Of a stretch of 64,000 nt of DNA, positions 9,047 through 17,828 are shown piece after piece (the first letter of the stretch is position 1; each line of letters starts with the position of its first letter). A program made the translations under genes and the position numbers. The notes beneath the pieces were generated by a model. That model was not told where the DNA came from and did no database searches. It saw only the letters and a program-made list of their open reading frames with translations. The stretch is from Exiguobacterium profundum (GTDB lineage Bacteria > Bacillota > Bacilli > Exiguobacteriales > Exiguobacteriaceae), in contig NZ_MRSV01000001.1 of assembly GCF_001909285.1 (NCBI RefSeq), positions 1,799,051-1,863,050 on the forward strand, read 5' to 3'.

Positions 9047-10105
9047 TTATAGGGGCTCGTCTTTTGCTCGAATTTGCTGAATGATGTCTTCATAATGTTT
9101 CAAGTCAGGATAGAACCGTCTAAAGAAAAATTCAATCTGCGGATCGTCGCCTTCCGCTAACAGTTTAGCGAGAACGGCATAGACGACACCCATGCCTTGT
9201 CTCGGTAACAGAGAAGATGGCAACAAGGTTGCGCATTGGACGGCTTGAGTATAGTAAGTCGAAAGTGTGTCATTCAAATCTTTGAACGTACGGATATCGG
9301 CGTAATGGAACATTCTCGTCAACTCGACGATGGCAGAGAGATCCGTCTCGAGTAGCCATTCGCTCTGGAAGATCGCGTTGTCTAGTTTCTCGACCGTTTG
9401 ATCATTCGCAATATAATAGTTGAGATTATCTCGGGTAATGGCCACTTTTTCAGGAGAGTCAAGAATCTGTTCGACTGTTTCTTGTTCGAATGTTCGCAAC
9501 TGTTTTCGAATGTTCACGAACTCGGAGTCGGCAATCTCCAATAGACCAGCGACCCGGCTGAAACTTCTTTTGATTTCAGGAGGAACGGCATTCGGATTTT
9601 TGTAACCGAGGTCGTGTTCAATCTCGGCCCAGGCGTGTTGTAGGATCGAGCGGACTTGAATTTCCGCCTCTTTTTCTGCAAAACGGCGATATTCACCGAG
9701 AGCAAGTCGCTTTTCACTTAATTCCACGACATAATGGACAGACAGATATCCGAACTCATTGGAGTCGAGCAACGTCGACTTATCGATGGACTGTTCACGG
9801 TCGATGGTGAATTCATCTTCTAAAATTTGCGCAACGGCGCGTACGTCGTCATGAAAGTATGTCACGATCCGTATCCCGGCCAAGTCTTGTACGTCACGTA
9901 AGGAACGATATTGATAAGGCTTGCGTGAGAGTTTGGCATATAGACTGTCCGCTTCTTTGGCACGGGCGACGATTGAATGGAACTGGATGCCGGCTTCTGT
10001 CAACAATTCACTGAGGAGCGCTTTCAGCTTTGTGGCAAACGCTTCATAATCTTCTTTCTCGTTCAAATATTCAAGCATGATTGTATTTAAGTCTTGTTTT
10101 GGCAC
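9047..10105 (-). CDS. RelA/SpoT synthetase-domain protein
   Basis: About 352 residues with a (p)ppGpp synthetase-type nucleotidyltransferase domain in the N-terminal half: RDVQDLAGIRIVTYF, the GYLSVHYVV segment (equivalent to GYRSxH) and EIQVRSILQHAWAEIEHDLGYK. No HD hydrolase, TGS or ACT domains are present, so it is not the bifunctional Rel. The C-terminal half is alpha-helical and unassigned. It is longer than the small alarmone synthetases RelP/RelQ (about 210-230 residues). The GTG at 10105 has GGAG at 8 bases; a GTG nine bases upstream overlaps that site. It may make alarmones or another product, since relatives include toxins that pyrophosphorylate other molecules. Confidence 0.8.
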   Translation of the reverse strand: MPKQDLNTIMLEYLNEKEDYEAFATKLKALLSELLTEAGIQFHSIVARAKEADSLYAKLSRKPYQYRSLRDVQDLAGIRIVTYFHDDVRAVAQILEDEFTIDREQSIDKSTLLDSNEFGYLSVHYVVELSEKRLALGEYRRFAEKEAEIQVRSILQHAWAEIEHDLGYKNPNAVPPEIKRSFSRVAGLLEIADSEFVNIRKQLRTFEQETVEQILDSPEKVAITRDNLNYYIANDQTVEKLDNAIFQSEWLLETDLSAIVELTRMFHYADIRTFKDLNDTLSTYYTQAVQCATLLPSSLLPRQGMGVVYAVLAKLLAEGDDPQIEFFFRRFYPDLKHYEDIIQQIRAKDEPL

Positions 10106-10201
10106 AGAACTCACTCCTTTTCTCTATCCATAGTATAGCATCACACGTCAGAAACGATATGATAGCATGTATAGGGAATGAAATAGAAAGAGGTGGGATG
10201 G

Positions 10202-10426
10202 ATGCATACATTCCGTTCAGGTGAGAGAGAGAAAGTCGAAATTATCGCTGGATTATTACAACAAGCCGGATATCGCATATCTCGTATCCACACTGTCGAT
10301 TCCCAGTTCGTAGTGACCGCTCGATTAGAGGGTAGGACTCAAAGGGAAGGGGAGTACGATCGAATCGAGGGAATCGTGCAACATTTCGACATCGAAGAAT
10401 GGATCACGAACGAAGAAATGGATTGA
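10202..10426 (+). CDS. Small hypothetical protein
   Basis: An acidic-basic 74-residue protein without membrane segments (MHTFRSGEREKVEIIAGLLQ and so on, ending in EEWITNEEMD). The ATG at 10202 follows AGGTGG with 5 bases spacing. I do not recognise the family. The gene sits 80 bases upstream of the stress protein gene, which has its own sigma-B-like promoter, so the two may be transcribed separately. Confidence 0.6.
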   Translation: MHTFRSGEREKVEIIAGLLQQAGYRISRIHTVDSQFVVTARLEGRTQREGEYDRIEGIVQHFDIEEWITNEEMD

Positions 10427-10432
10427 TTGTAT

Positions 10433-10457
10433 GTTTATCACCTCATTTTTCGGGAAT
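10433..10457 (+). promoter_or_regulatory. Sigma-B-like promoter
   Basis: GTTTAT (10433-10438), a 13-bp spacer and GGGAAT (10452-10457) match the general-stress consensus GTTTAA-N12-15-GGGTAT at five of six positions in each box. The site lies 49 bases before the start of a YflT/GSP17M-type stress protein, which fits the known regulon. Confidence 0.55.
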
Positions 10458-10505
10458 AACAAAAACAGTGAATTATATGACTGTGAACGTTTAGGAGGAT
10501 GGGGC

Positions 10506-10826
10506 ATGTTAGAGACAAGAGTAGTGAATGATATGACGACGGTGGACCATGAAGTGAATGAGATGGTGTCAGGCGGATGTGTGAACGAGCACATCTACTT
10601 GTTCGCCAAAGATGAGGAATTGACCGTTCGATTGGCAGCAGAGGCTGGTGTACAACCATACCGAATCCCAGAGAAAGGGATGTTCGAGTCGTTGCTTTCG
10701 AAATTCACGAGCAATTCAGAAGATCGCATGGAACAGATGGAGAGTCTTGGACTCACAAAAGAGATGGTAGATTCACTCGAACGTGAAATCAAAGGCGGTA
10801 AAATCGTACTTGTTTGCGATAAATAA
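10506..10826 (+). CDS. General stress protein 17M-like (YflT domain)
   Basis: A 106-residue soluble protein with the YflT/GSP17M fold: an N-terminal nucleotide-like beta-alpha part (INEHIYLFAKDEE-type segment, here VNEHIYLFAKDEELTVRLAAEAGVQ) and a C-terminal helix (EEMVDSLEREIKGGKIVLVC-type ending). B. subtilis relatives are sigma-B-controlled general stress proteins of unknown biochemical role. AGGAGG precedes the ATG at 10506. The upstream sigma-B-like promoter supports the same regulation here. A shared bidirectional terminator follows. Confidence 0.8.
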   Translation: MLETRVVNDMTTVDHEVNEMVSGGCVNEHIYLFAKDEELTVRLAAEAGVQPYRIPEKGMFESLLSKFTSNSEDRMEQMESLGLTKEMVDSLEREIKGGKIVLVCDK

Positions 10827-10857
10827 AAAATGGACCGGAAAAATCGGTCCATTTTTT
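10825..10857. terminator. Bidirectional terminator
   Basis: A 13-bp stem with A and T tracts on both sides (10825-10837 with 10845-10857) separates the convergent stress protein and SDR genes and serves both. Confidence 0.8.
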
Positions 10858-11893
10858 ATTTTGCTTTGTAATAGGCATTCACGATGCGACGTAACGATTG
10901 ATGATCGAGACGGAGCGGAGCGAATCCGGCATCCTGAAGCAATTGTTTCGTGTTGTCGTCACGGAATCTAATGTCCCGATTCAAATACGGATTAAATACT
11001 TTTACCATATCATTGAACGTCTGTTCGACTGAGCTTAGTGTCGATGTGGGCGTTTCCGTGATCGTTAAATGCGGGAATGCTAGGGACTCTTTCATATAGT
11101 CGAGCATTGTTTCATTTTTTGGAGGTTTTTCGTTCGTCACGTTATAGATTGTACCCGCCTTCGCGTGCTCGATGGCAGCGAGTAGTACATCCGCTACATA
11201 ATCGACAGGGACAAGGTTAGAAGTGCCCGTCGCAGAGCCGATCAATCGAATCGATTCGAAGTCATGGCCACGACGTTCCAGTTTCCGTTTAAATAGCTCG
11301 AGCGCGCGCATGTATCCATACATCGTAAACTTCGAGTCGGCCTCTCCCGTCTTCGAGTCTCCGACGATGATGGCCGGTCGGAAGATTGAGACGTCAAGCT
11401 CATCCCGTGACTCCCAGACCGCCTGCTCGGCGTGTGCCTTGCTCTCTTCATAAGGATTTAAAAAAGACTGAGACACATCGTACAGTGTTTCCCCGCCAAC
11501 TTCTTTAGCGCCGAGCGTGTAAGCCGTACTCAAAAAGAAAAAGCGATGGCAGTCAATTAACTTAGTTAATCGAAGGGCCTCTTTCGTTCCGGTTAAATTG
11601 GTCTCGAACAATTCATCACGTAATTCTTCATCGAATTTGACGAGTGCAGCCATGTGTAGAAATAAATCAATTTTCCCTTTATGTGTCTCGATGAACTCTT
11701 CATTGGCCCCGAGCGCATGTGACGTCAAGTCGCCTGGTAACACTTCAATCGACTTTTGTTCTTCAGCGGTGAATTGTGCCTGTACCTTCTCCGGTGTTCG
11801 CGCCAACATACAGACGCGATGCCCCCGTTGAATCAATTCTTTGGCGAGTCGCCCTCCTAAAAATCCGGTTCCACCAGTCATAAAAATATACAA
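10856..11893 (-). CDS. Extended SDR / NAD(P)-dependent epimerase-reductase family protein
   Basis: A 345-residue Rossmann-fold protein of the extended SDR type. The cofactor motif TGGTGFLGG is near the N-terminus, and the catalytic Tyr-x-x-x-Lys is in the NPYEESKAHAEQAV segment. The architecture resembles thioester-reductase or fatty acyl-CoA reductase-like SDRs (Male sterility/NAD_binding_4 type), but the substrate cannot be predicted. I chose TTG at 11893, which follows GAGGGAG with 7 bases spacing; an in-frame ATG at 11917 has a weaker site and would make 353 residues. Confidence 0.78.
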   Translation of the reverse strand: MYIFMTGGTGFLGGRLAKELIQRGHRVCMLARTPEKVQAQFTAEEQKSIEVLPGDLTSHALGANEEFIETHKGKIDLFLHMAALVKFDEELRDELFETNLTGTKEALRLTKLIDCHRFFFLSTAYTLGAKEVGGETLYDVSQSFLNPYEESKAHAEQAVWESRDELDVSIFRPAIIVGDSKTGEADSKFTMYGYMRALELFKRKLERRGHDFESIRLIGSATGTSNLVPVDYVADVLLAAIEHAKAGTIYNVTNEKPPKNETMLDYMKESLAFPHLTITETPTSTLSSVEQTFNDMVKVFNPYLNRDIRFRDDNTKQLLQDAGFAPLRLDHQSLRRIVNAYYKAK

Positions 11894-12082
11894 TCGCGTT
11901 CTCCCTCTCTGTGACATTCTTTACCCATCATATCAACTCTTGTCGCATGTAGCCACTTTGCCTTTCCTGAAATTCCATGTTTAGAAAAAATCGAACTCGG
12001 TTATGAACTATAGAGAAGCGTACGAACGGTGCGTAAAGACAGCTTGCCTGTCAAATCCATTGAAGTGAGGTTTTAACGAATC

Positions 12083-13378
12083 ATGGCAAATCTATTCGGA
12101 ACAGACAAGGATGACGCAAAAAAGAAGCAACAAGATATTGAGAAAACGGTACAAGAGAAAAATATCACCCAAATCCATCTATATTTCTCAGATGTTCTCG
12201 GTGATTTAAAACTCTTGACGCTTTCGGCAAAATTGTTGCCTGAAGTCTTTGAGGGAAAAACGATGTTTGATGGTTCTTCAATCAACGGGTTCTCTTCCAT
12301 CAAAAACTCAGACTTATTCTTGAGACCGGATTTAGATCGTCCACGGTATGAGAAAGACGGCGAGGAAAATATTTTGGCATTCTTCTGTGACGTATGCACT
12401 CCGGAGGGAGAGCGATATGAATACGACCCACGTAATGTATTGAAGGATGCACTCGAACGTGCAGCACGTGATGGCTACTCGGTATTCGTCGGGGCAGAGC
12501 CGGAATTCTTCATCTTTGACGAGAACGGAGAATTTTATGACGAGGCCGGATATTTCTCGACACGTTCAGAGGATAAAGGATATGAAGTGCGACAGCACAT
12601 CGCGAACCGTCTAAGTGGTGTCGGGTTCAACATTGAGGCTGTTCACCATGAAGTCGCTCCTGCGCAACATGAGATTGGCATCAAGTACGATGACGCACTC
12701 CATACAGCGGATAACATTCAGTTTTTTAAAGAAATCGTCAAGATTGCGGCGAAGGAGAAAGGGGCATCCGTCTCATTCTTGCCAAAACCGTTGCGTGATG
12801 TGAACGGTTCTGGAATGCACTTGAACATCTCTGTCTGGAAGAATGATGAGTCCGGAAATCCGACGACCAACGCGTTCGACGAAGTCGATGCGGATTACGG
12901 ATTGTCGAAAACGGCGCGTCATTTCATCGAGGGAATCTTGAAGCATGCCCGTGCCACAGCAATCTTCACGAATCCACTACCTGAATCATACGAGCGTCTC
13001 GTTCCTGGATTCGAGGCACCTGTCAATATATGCTGGAGCCCATCGAACCGCAGTTCGATGATTCGAATTCCGGCTTCCCGTGGAAGTGCGACTCGTGTAG
13101 AGGTCCGAAACCCTGATCCGAGTGCGAACCCATATTTGGCACTTGCCGCGCTCATTTATGCCGGACTTGAAGGAATCGAGCAACAGCTCGTTCCGTCTTC
13201 TCCGAACGAGGACGACTTGTTCGAGTATTCAGCGAAGCAAATCGAGAGCCAAGGCATCGCATCACTGCCTGCGACATTCCATGAATCGATTCAGTCACTG
13301 AAACAAGACAACTTCCATGACTACTTTAACCACAATATGATTGATCGCTACTTGTCACTCATTCAAGTGCGAAAATAA
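12083..13378 (+). CDS. glnA: Glutamine synthetase, type I
   Basis: A 431-residue GS catalysing ATP-dependent condensation of glutamate and ammonia. The family motifs are in order: FDGSSINGF (beta-grasp domain), VGAEPEFFIF (metal-binding Glu), the GSGMHLN substrate/metal motif, RLVPGFEAPVNICWSPSNRSSMIRIP and RVEVRNPDPSANPYLA. It is slightly shorter than B. subtilis GlnA (444). There is no glnR gene beside it and I found no GlnR box (TGTNAN7TNACA) upstream, unlike the canonical glnRA operon. It may therefore be a second GS paralogue, or a glnA controlled differently. The binding site (GAGG) is about 13 bases from the ATG, unusually far. Confidence 0.88.
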   Translation: MANLFGTDKDDAKKKQQDIEKTVQEKNITQIHLYFSDVLGDLKLLTLSAKLLPEVFEGKTMFDGSSINGFSSIKNSDLFLRPDLDRPRYEKDGEENILAFFCDVCTPEGERYEYDPRNVLKDALERAARDGYSVFVGAEPEFFIFDENGEFYDEAGYFSTRSEDKGYEVRQHIANRLSGVGFNIEAVHHEVAPAQHEIGIKYDDALHTADNIQFFKEIVKIAAKEKGASVSFLPKPLRDVNGSGMHLNISVWKNDESGNPTTNAFDEVDADYGLSKTARHFIEGILKHARATAIFTNPLPESYERLVPGFEAPVNICWSPSNRSSMIRIPASRGSATRVEVRNPDPSANPYLALAALIYAGLEGIEQQLVPSSPNEDDLFEYSAKQIESQGIASLPATFHESIQSLKQDNFHDYFNHNMIDRYLSLIQVRK

Positions 13379-13383
13379 AAATG

Positions 13384-13415
13384 ACGCCAGCCGATTAAAT
13401 CGGCTGACGTTTTTT
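13384..13415 (+). terminator. Terminator of glutamine synthetase gene
   Basis: CAGCCGAT pairs with ATCGGCTG inside a longer imperfect stem, followed by TTTTTT. It also lies at the 3' end of the convergent transporter gene. Confidence 0.8.
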
Positions 13416-13420
13416 GATGA

Positions 13421-14914
13421 TTAATGGATACCACGCATATACACTTTGATTTTCGGTGCAAGTGCGAACAGAATCAAGCTTAAGATGATGGCGACGCCAC
13501 CAATCACGCCGAAGTAGAGCATCTCGTTCTCAGGTGTGTAGAACTTGACCAGCTGTGCGTTGATCCCTTGCGCCGCAGCGTTCGATAAGAACCAGAGCGA
13601 CATCGTTTGAGCGGAGAAGGCAGCTGGTGCGAGTTTAGTCGTTGCCGACAACCCGACCGGTGACAAACTTAGTTCTCCCAGAACGACGATGAAATAACTT
13701 AAGACGAGCCAGAGTGGGCTGACGAGGGCATCCGGACCACTGAAGTATGCTGGGAGCAGGATGACCAAGAAACTGATTCCGGCAAATAAGATCCCGAAAG
13801 CAAACTTCGTCGGAATGCTCGGTTCGCGGTCACCAAGTCGGACCCATAACCAAGCGAAGACCGGTGCCAGTAAGATGATGAACAGTGGGTTCAGTGATTG
13901 GAACCATGCTGGTGACAACGTGAATCCAAAGAACTCTAAGTCAGTCCGTGTATCAGCATAGCTCGCCAAAATCGTTGCACCCTGCTCTTGGATCGCCCAG
14001 AACATGACGGAGGCGATGAAGAGCGGAATGTAGGCGATGATTCGCGAGCGCTCGACCTCAGTCGTTTTCGGACTACGATACATGATGATGAAGTAAATCG
14101 TCGGAATCGCGATACCGAACACCCCGACGAGTGAGATGAACGTATTGATCGTGAACCATCCGAGTGGAATCAAAATCGCAAGCAAAATGGCAATTCCGAT
14201 GGTAACAATGCTGACGATTTTTATCGTTTTCTTTTTCTCATCAGGCTTCAACGGATTCGGTACATACGAACCAGCTAAGCCGAGGTTCGTTTTTCGTGTC
14301 AATACGAAGACGACGAGTCCAACGAACATCCCGATTGCCGCGAGCGCAAAGCCCCAGTGGAATCCATAGTCTTTTTGCACTTGACCTACGATGAGTGGTG
14401 AAATGAATGCCCCTAAGTTGATACCCATGTAGAAGATACTGAATCCAGCGTCACGACGGCGATCCGTCTCGCTGTACATGTCTCCGACGATACTTGATAC
14501 GTTTGGTTTCAATAATCCGGTACCAATGACGATCAACGCCATGGAGATGAACAAGAAGACGACACTACCTGGAATCGAGAGGACGATGTGTCCGAGCATG
14601 ATGAACACACCACCGTAGAATACCGCGCGAGACGTCCCGAAAATCCGGTCTGCAAGCCATCCCCCAATGACCCCAGACATATAAACGAGCGCGCCATAGA
14701 CGGACATGATTGAGAGTGCGACGTTTCGGTCTAGACCGAGTCCTCCCTCAGAGACTTCATAGTACATATAGAATACGAGGATGGCCCGCATGCCATAGTA
14801 CGAGAAACGTTCCCAAAACTCAGTGAAGAATAAAGTGAACAACCCTTTCGGTTGTCCGAAGAAGCCTTTTTGTGGAACACTGTCCACGATTGTCTGTTTA
14901 TCGATCCTTTCCAT
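13421..14914 (-). CDS. POT-family proton-dependent oligopeptide transporter
   Basis: A 497-residue membrane transporter (12-14 hydrophobic segments) importing di- and tripeptides with protons. The POT/PTR2 signature FFTEFWERFSYYGMRAIL (ExxERFxYYG motif) is close to the N-terminus, and the second PTR2 region (GLLKPNVSSIVGDMY ... DAGFSIFYMGINLGA) follows in the middle. This matches DtpT-type proteins in length. The ATG at 14914 follows GGAGGGA; an in-frame ATG 25 codons upstream has no binding site. Confidence 0.92.
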   Translation of the reverse strand: MERIDKQTIVDSVPQKGFFGQPKGLFTLFFTEFWERFSYYGMRAILVFYMYYEVSEGGLGLDRNVALSIMSVYGALVYMSGVIGGWLADRIFGTSRAVFYGGVFIMLGHIVLSIPGSVVFLFISMALIVIGTGLLKPNVSSIVGDMYSETDRRRDAGFSIFYMGINLGAFISPLIVGQVQKDYGFHWGFALAAIGMFVGLVVFVLTRKTNLGLAGSYVPNPLKPDEKKKTIKIVSIVTIGIAILLAILIPLGWFTINTFISLVGVFGIAIPTIYFIIMYRSPKTTEVERSRIIAYIPLFIASVMFWAIQEQGATILASYADTRTDLEFFGFTLSPAWFQSLNPLFIILLAPVFAWLWVRLGDREPSIPTKFAFGILFAGISFLVILLPAYFSGPDALVSPLWLVLSYFIVVLGELSLSPVGLSATTKLAPAAFSAQTMSLWFLSNAAAQGINAQLVKFYTPENEMLYFGVIGGVAIILSLILFALAPKIKVYMRGIH

Positions 14915-15057
14915 GAAAGATCCCTCCTTAACCGTTTTATCATAAAAAGGATTATTATGATTGTAAAGTGAATTGAATGATAATTTCAAATTTTAATAAA
15001 GATGAAAAGAATGAAAAGACCACACTTCCGAAATCAGAGAGTGTGGTCAATGAGCGG

Positions 15058-16302
15058 TTAAGCCGTCTTTTGCTTTGCTTCCGTCGCTTGGACATGACGT
15101 CCGAGCTGCCAATAGATGATGCCTGATAAACAACTCGCTCCACCGATGAGGATCAAAGCGATGTGTCCGGCACGATTGTCAAAAAAGACACTTGCGATGA
15201 TTGGTGCCGTGACACCGCCGATCAGCCATTGGATACTCGCTGCGCCGTTATAGGCACCACGCATATTCTCCGGTGCGATCAAGGCGATGAATGTCTGCTG
15301 AACAGGGGACATGATCATCTCACCTAACGTATAAAACGCATATACGGCGAGTAAGATCCCGACGAGTGGCACGTAAGGGGTATCGAGTGCGAACAAGGCT
15401 CTAGGCACAATCGCAAGCAAGATCATACCGATACCAAATACGGTCGCTCCTGCTAACATGACCTTACCGAACGGCTTGTTCCCGAGTTTTGAAGCAATCG
15501 GGAACTGGAAAAGAACTACCATGATTCCATTCAGTGCTAACAGATACGGAAATGGGTTCTGTTGTGCGGTATACGTCGGGAGCGATTCTTTTAAAAAGAG
15601 TGGTAGCATGCTCTCGACGACGGAGAATCCCATTGATATGAATATACCCGCAAAGATGAAGACGAGAAACACGCGATCGTTATAAAAGACGCGCAACACT
15701 TCCCGGTTGCTTGGAGTCTCATCTTCCGTAAACTCGGGCAACGACTCATGTATGAACGTGCCGAGCGCAATCGCATATAGTCCAAAGACGAATGCCGCCG
15801 CAAAGAAGATGAGCTCGCGGTCGATGAACAGCACCGCACTACCAAGAAGTGGACCGAATGCAGCGCCGATGTTATGTCCCATCCGTAAAAGTCCGAACGC
15901 TTCGTTCATATGCTCTGGCTCCGTGACATCGGCGACCATCGCGCTTGCGGCAGGGTGGAAGAGCGAGTTCGTCAGTCCGAGCATCGCGTTCAATAAAAGA
16001 AGCGGCCAGAACGAGTCGGCGAACGCAAATCCGATGAGGGCAAGTGCGTCCCCAATGATTGCGATCATCATGATTGGTTTTCGACCATACAGGTCTGCTA
16101 GACGTCCTCCGATCATCGAACCGAGGAGCGCCATGATTGGGCCAGTCGCCATGATGATTCCGACTTGAAGGTAGCTATCTAACTGGTCACTATAGTAGAG
16201 AACAAGGAATGGGGCAATCATGAACATCATAATTCCCGTAATCGTTTCCCCTAAAAAACGAATCCAAATGTTGCGGTCGAGCCGCTTGAGTGATTGAAAC
16301 AT
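15058..16302 (-). CDS. MFS drug exporter behind an attenuator
   Basis: A 414-residue major facilitator with 12 predicted helices. The loop 2-3 motif GGRLADLYGRKPIMM (MFS motif A) is present, and the organisation is that of the DHA1/MdrP-YttB-type multidrug exporters. The ATG at 16302 has AGGTGA five bases upstream; a GTG nine bases earlier overlaps that site. Expression is probably controlled by the 230-base leader upstream, which encodes a short peptide and mutually exclusive hairpins. This strongly suggests induction by a ribosome-targeting antibiotic that the pump exports. The substrate itself is not predictable. Confidence 0.85.
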   Translation of the reverse strand: MFQSLKRLDRNIWIRFLGETITGIMMFMIAPFLVLYYSDQLDSYLQVGIIMATGPIMALLGSMIGGRLADLYGRKPIMMIAIIGDALALIGFAFADSFWPLLLLNAMLGLTNSLFHPAASAMVADVTEPEHMNEAFGLLRMGHNIGAAFGPLLGSAVLFIDRELIFFAAAFVFGLYAIALGTFIHESLPEFTEDETPSNREVLRVFYNDRVFLVFIFAGIFISMGFSVVESMLPLFLKESLPTYTAQQNPFPYLLALNGIMVVLFQFPIASKLGNKPFGKVMLAGATVFGIGMILLAIVPRALFALDTPYVPLVGILLAVYAFYTLGEMIMSPVQQTFIALIAPENMRGAYNGAASIQWLIGGVTAPIIASVFFDNRAGHIALILIGGASCLSGIIYWQLGRHVQATEAKQKTA

Positions 16303-16334
16303 ACAGGTCACCTGCTTTATTTAATTTTAGACAC

Positions 16335-16372
16335 AAAAGGGACGTCATATGCATGAAGGCATACGACGTCCC
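16335..16372 (-). terminator. Attenuator terminator before the MFS gene
   Basis: GGGACGTC-ATATGC and GCATAC-GACGTCCC (plus-strand 16339-16352 and 16359-16372) form a 14-bp stem with one mismatch. On the minus strand it ends in TTTTGTGT. It lies between the leader peptide and the exporter, so it terminates the leader transcript. Its 5' arm can alternatively pair with an upstream segment. Confidence 0.75.
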
Positions 16373-16383
16373 ACGTTGTTTAT

Positions 16384-16438
16384 GCATGCCTCGATAGGCA
16401 GGCGTCTTAGATATGAATCAATCGAAGAGGTGCCTGCC
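16384..16438 (-). promoter_or_regulatory. Competing RNA segments of the attenuator
   Basis: Read on the minus strand, segment 1 (GGCAGGC, in the leader codons, plus 16432-16438) pairs with segment 2a (GCCTGCC, plus 16397-16403). Segment 2b (GAGGCATGC, plus 16384-16392) can pair over nine positions with GTATGCCTT (plus 16356-16364), the 5' arm of the terminator. A ribosome held on segment 1 would free segment 2 and disrupt the terminator. The pairings are read from sequence; the mechanism is inferred by analogy with erm and bmr-type leaders. Confidence 0.65.
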
Positions 16439-16484
16439 AATCAGTATGAACTTGAGTGAATGGTTTCGAAGATACTACTGACAT
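16407..16484 (-). CDS. Leader peptide of the MFS exporter
   Basis: A 25-codon ORF: MSVVSSKPFTQV then HTDWQAPLRLIHI and a TAA stop. It has a very strong binding site (AAGGAGAGG, 8 bases before the ATG), stronger than that of the exporter. Its last third covers RNA segment 1 of the attenuator, the right place for a stalled ribosome to act. A canonical R-x-R macrolide arrest motif is not present; the LRLIHI end is only reminiscent. The peptide itself is unlikely to have another role. Confidence 0.7.
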   Translation of the reverse strand: MSVVSSKPFTQVHTDWQAPLRLIHI

Positions 16485-16523
16485 GGGAACCTCTCCTTTC
16501 TGTTAATTGTGTTCTTCTCCTCA

Positions 16524-16553
16524 ACTGTATGACACATTTCCTCAATGTGTCAA
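16524..16553 (-). promoter_or_regulatory. Promoter of the leader-MFS transcript
   Basis: On the minus strand a perfect TTGACA (16553-16548), an 18-bp spacer and TACAGT (16529-16524) precede the leader peptide by about 40 bases. This suggests constitutive initiation with regulation by attenuation. Confidence 0.6.
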
Positions 16554-16570
16554 CAAATTTATGAGGTGAA

Positions 16571-17671
16571 TCAAAGTAATTCGTTTAGATTTTTTCGGTT
16601 CATTCTATAATCGATGAGGCGAGACAAGACGACTTGAATCATGGCCGTGATCGGCACGCTCACGAACATCCCGATGAGGCCGAACAGGCTTCCTCCGATG
16701 ATAATCGATGTGATGACCCAAAATGGTGTGATGCCGACACTATCTCCGAGAATCTTCGGTCCGAGCCACAATCCGTCAAACTGCTGTAACAAGAAGATGA
16801 ACAAGAGTACCAATACGGCGGTGAACGGATCATAGAAATAGGTGATGATAAACGCTGGGATCATCCCGAGTAGCGGTCCGACGTAGGGGATGAAGTTTAA
16901 GACGCCGACGATGACTCCGAGAAGTAGGGCATATGGGGCCCCGATGATCAAGAGTCCAATGACTGCTAGCACTCCAATGATCAGACAGTCGAGTGACTTT
17001 CCGATAATATATCGTTTGAAGATATAATCCATCTCTTGAAAAATGTCGATTGTCGTCTTTGCAGTGCCGACAGGTAAAAGCGCATAGAGAAGACGCTTGA
17101 ACATACGGGCAAAGACTTCTTTGTCCTTTAAGAGATAGATGGAGATCACAATTCCGATCAAGAAGTTAATCAGGGTCATCGTGAAGCTGGAGACGTAACT
17201 GACGGATGAAAGTACAGCCGTCTCGACCCAACCTGAGTATCGTGCTTCGAATTGAGCAAAATCAATTGCTTTGGCGATGGTCGCATTATAATCTTTCAAA
17301 TAATTGTTCACTTCTCCAAGAAATGCATCAATTTGTCGAATGTAGACCGGTAGTTCTTCAATCAACGATGCGAGACTTGAGTAAATCCGCGGGAACAACG
17401 TAACGACCGAAATCGCCAAGAGGCCGATGAACGTGATATAGACGATGAGTAATCCTTGATACCGTTTCAAATGGAACCGTTCTTCAATGTAAGAGAGTAC
17501 GGTATTGAGTAACAAGGCGATGGCGATCCCCATAATGACGGGGGTCAGTAACTGAAACGTGTATTGTAAGACACGTGAGATGGTATCTGGTTCACTGATG
17601 ACACGCCATAAGACGAGTAAAATCAGTCCGATTACACTCAGTTTCCAAATAAGTTGACGATTAAGCTCCAA
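16571..17671 (-). CDS. AI-2E family transporter (PerM/YubA-like permease)
   Basis: A 366-residue membrane protein with about eight hydrophobic segments: two at the N-terminus (12-60), one at 72-92, then a long soluble loop and a C-terminal cluster. This is the typical pattern of the UPF0118/AI-2E exporter family. Conserved features include the NFIPYVGPLLGMIPAF segment. Members have been linked to export of autoinducer-2, peptides or ions; the function of this copy is unknown. The start is TTG, preceded by GAGGGG. Confidence 0.85.
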   Translation of the reverse strand: MELNRQLIWKLSVIGLILLVLWRVISEPDTISRVLQYTFQLLTPVIMGIAIALLLNTVLSYIEERFHLKRYQGLLIVYITFIGLLAISVVTLFPRIYSSLASLIEELPVYIRQIDAFLGEVNNYLKDYNATIAKAIDFAQFEARYSGWVETAVLSSVSYVSSFTMTLINFLIGIVISIYLLKDKEVFARMFKRLLYALLPVGTAKTTIDIFQEMDYIFKRYIIGKSLDCLIIGVLAVIGLLIIGAPYALLLGVIVGVLNFIPYVGPLLGMIPAFIITYFYDPFTAVLVLLFIFLLQQFDGLWLGPKILGDSVGITPFWVITSIIIGGSLFGLIGMFVSVPITAMIQVVLSRLIDYRMNRKNLNELL

Positions 17672-17766
17672 TGCTCTATCCCCTCATACAAATATAATTT
17701 TTCTACTCTTTTACTATGAATGTTTTTTGAAAAGGATTCAATAGATGTTCACCTTGAAAAAAAAGT

Positions 17767-17796
17767 TTGACACCGTTGGGAATGTCTGGTTAACTT
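17767..17796 (+). promoter_or_regulatory. Promoter of the first SAM riboswitch operon
   Basis: TTGACA (17767-17772), an 18-bp spacer and a weak -10 (TAACTT) precede the riboswitch by about 30 bases. The -35 is perfect; the -10 is poor. Confidence 0.4.
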
Positions 17797-17828
17797 AGGG
17801 ACATACAAAAATTACATAACGAATGACA

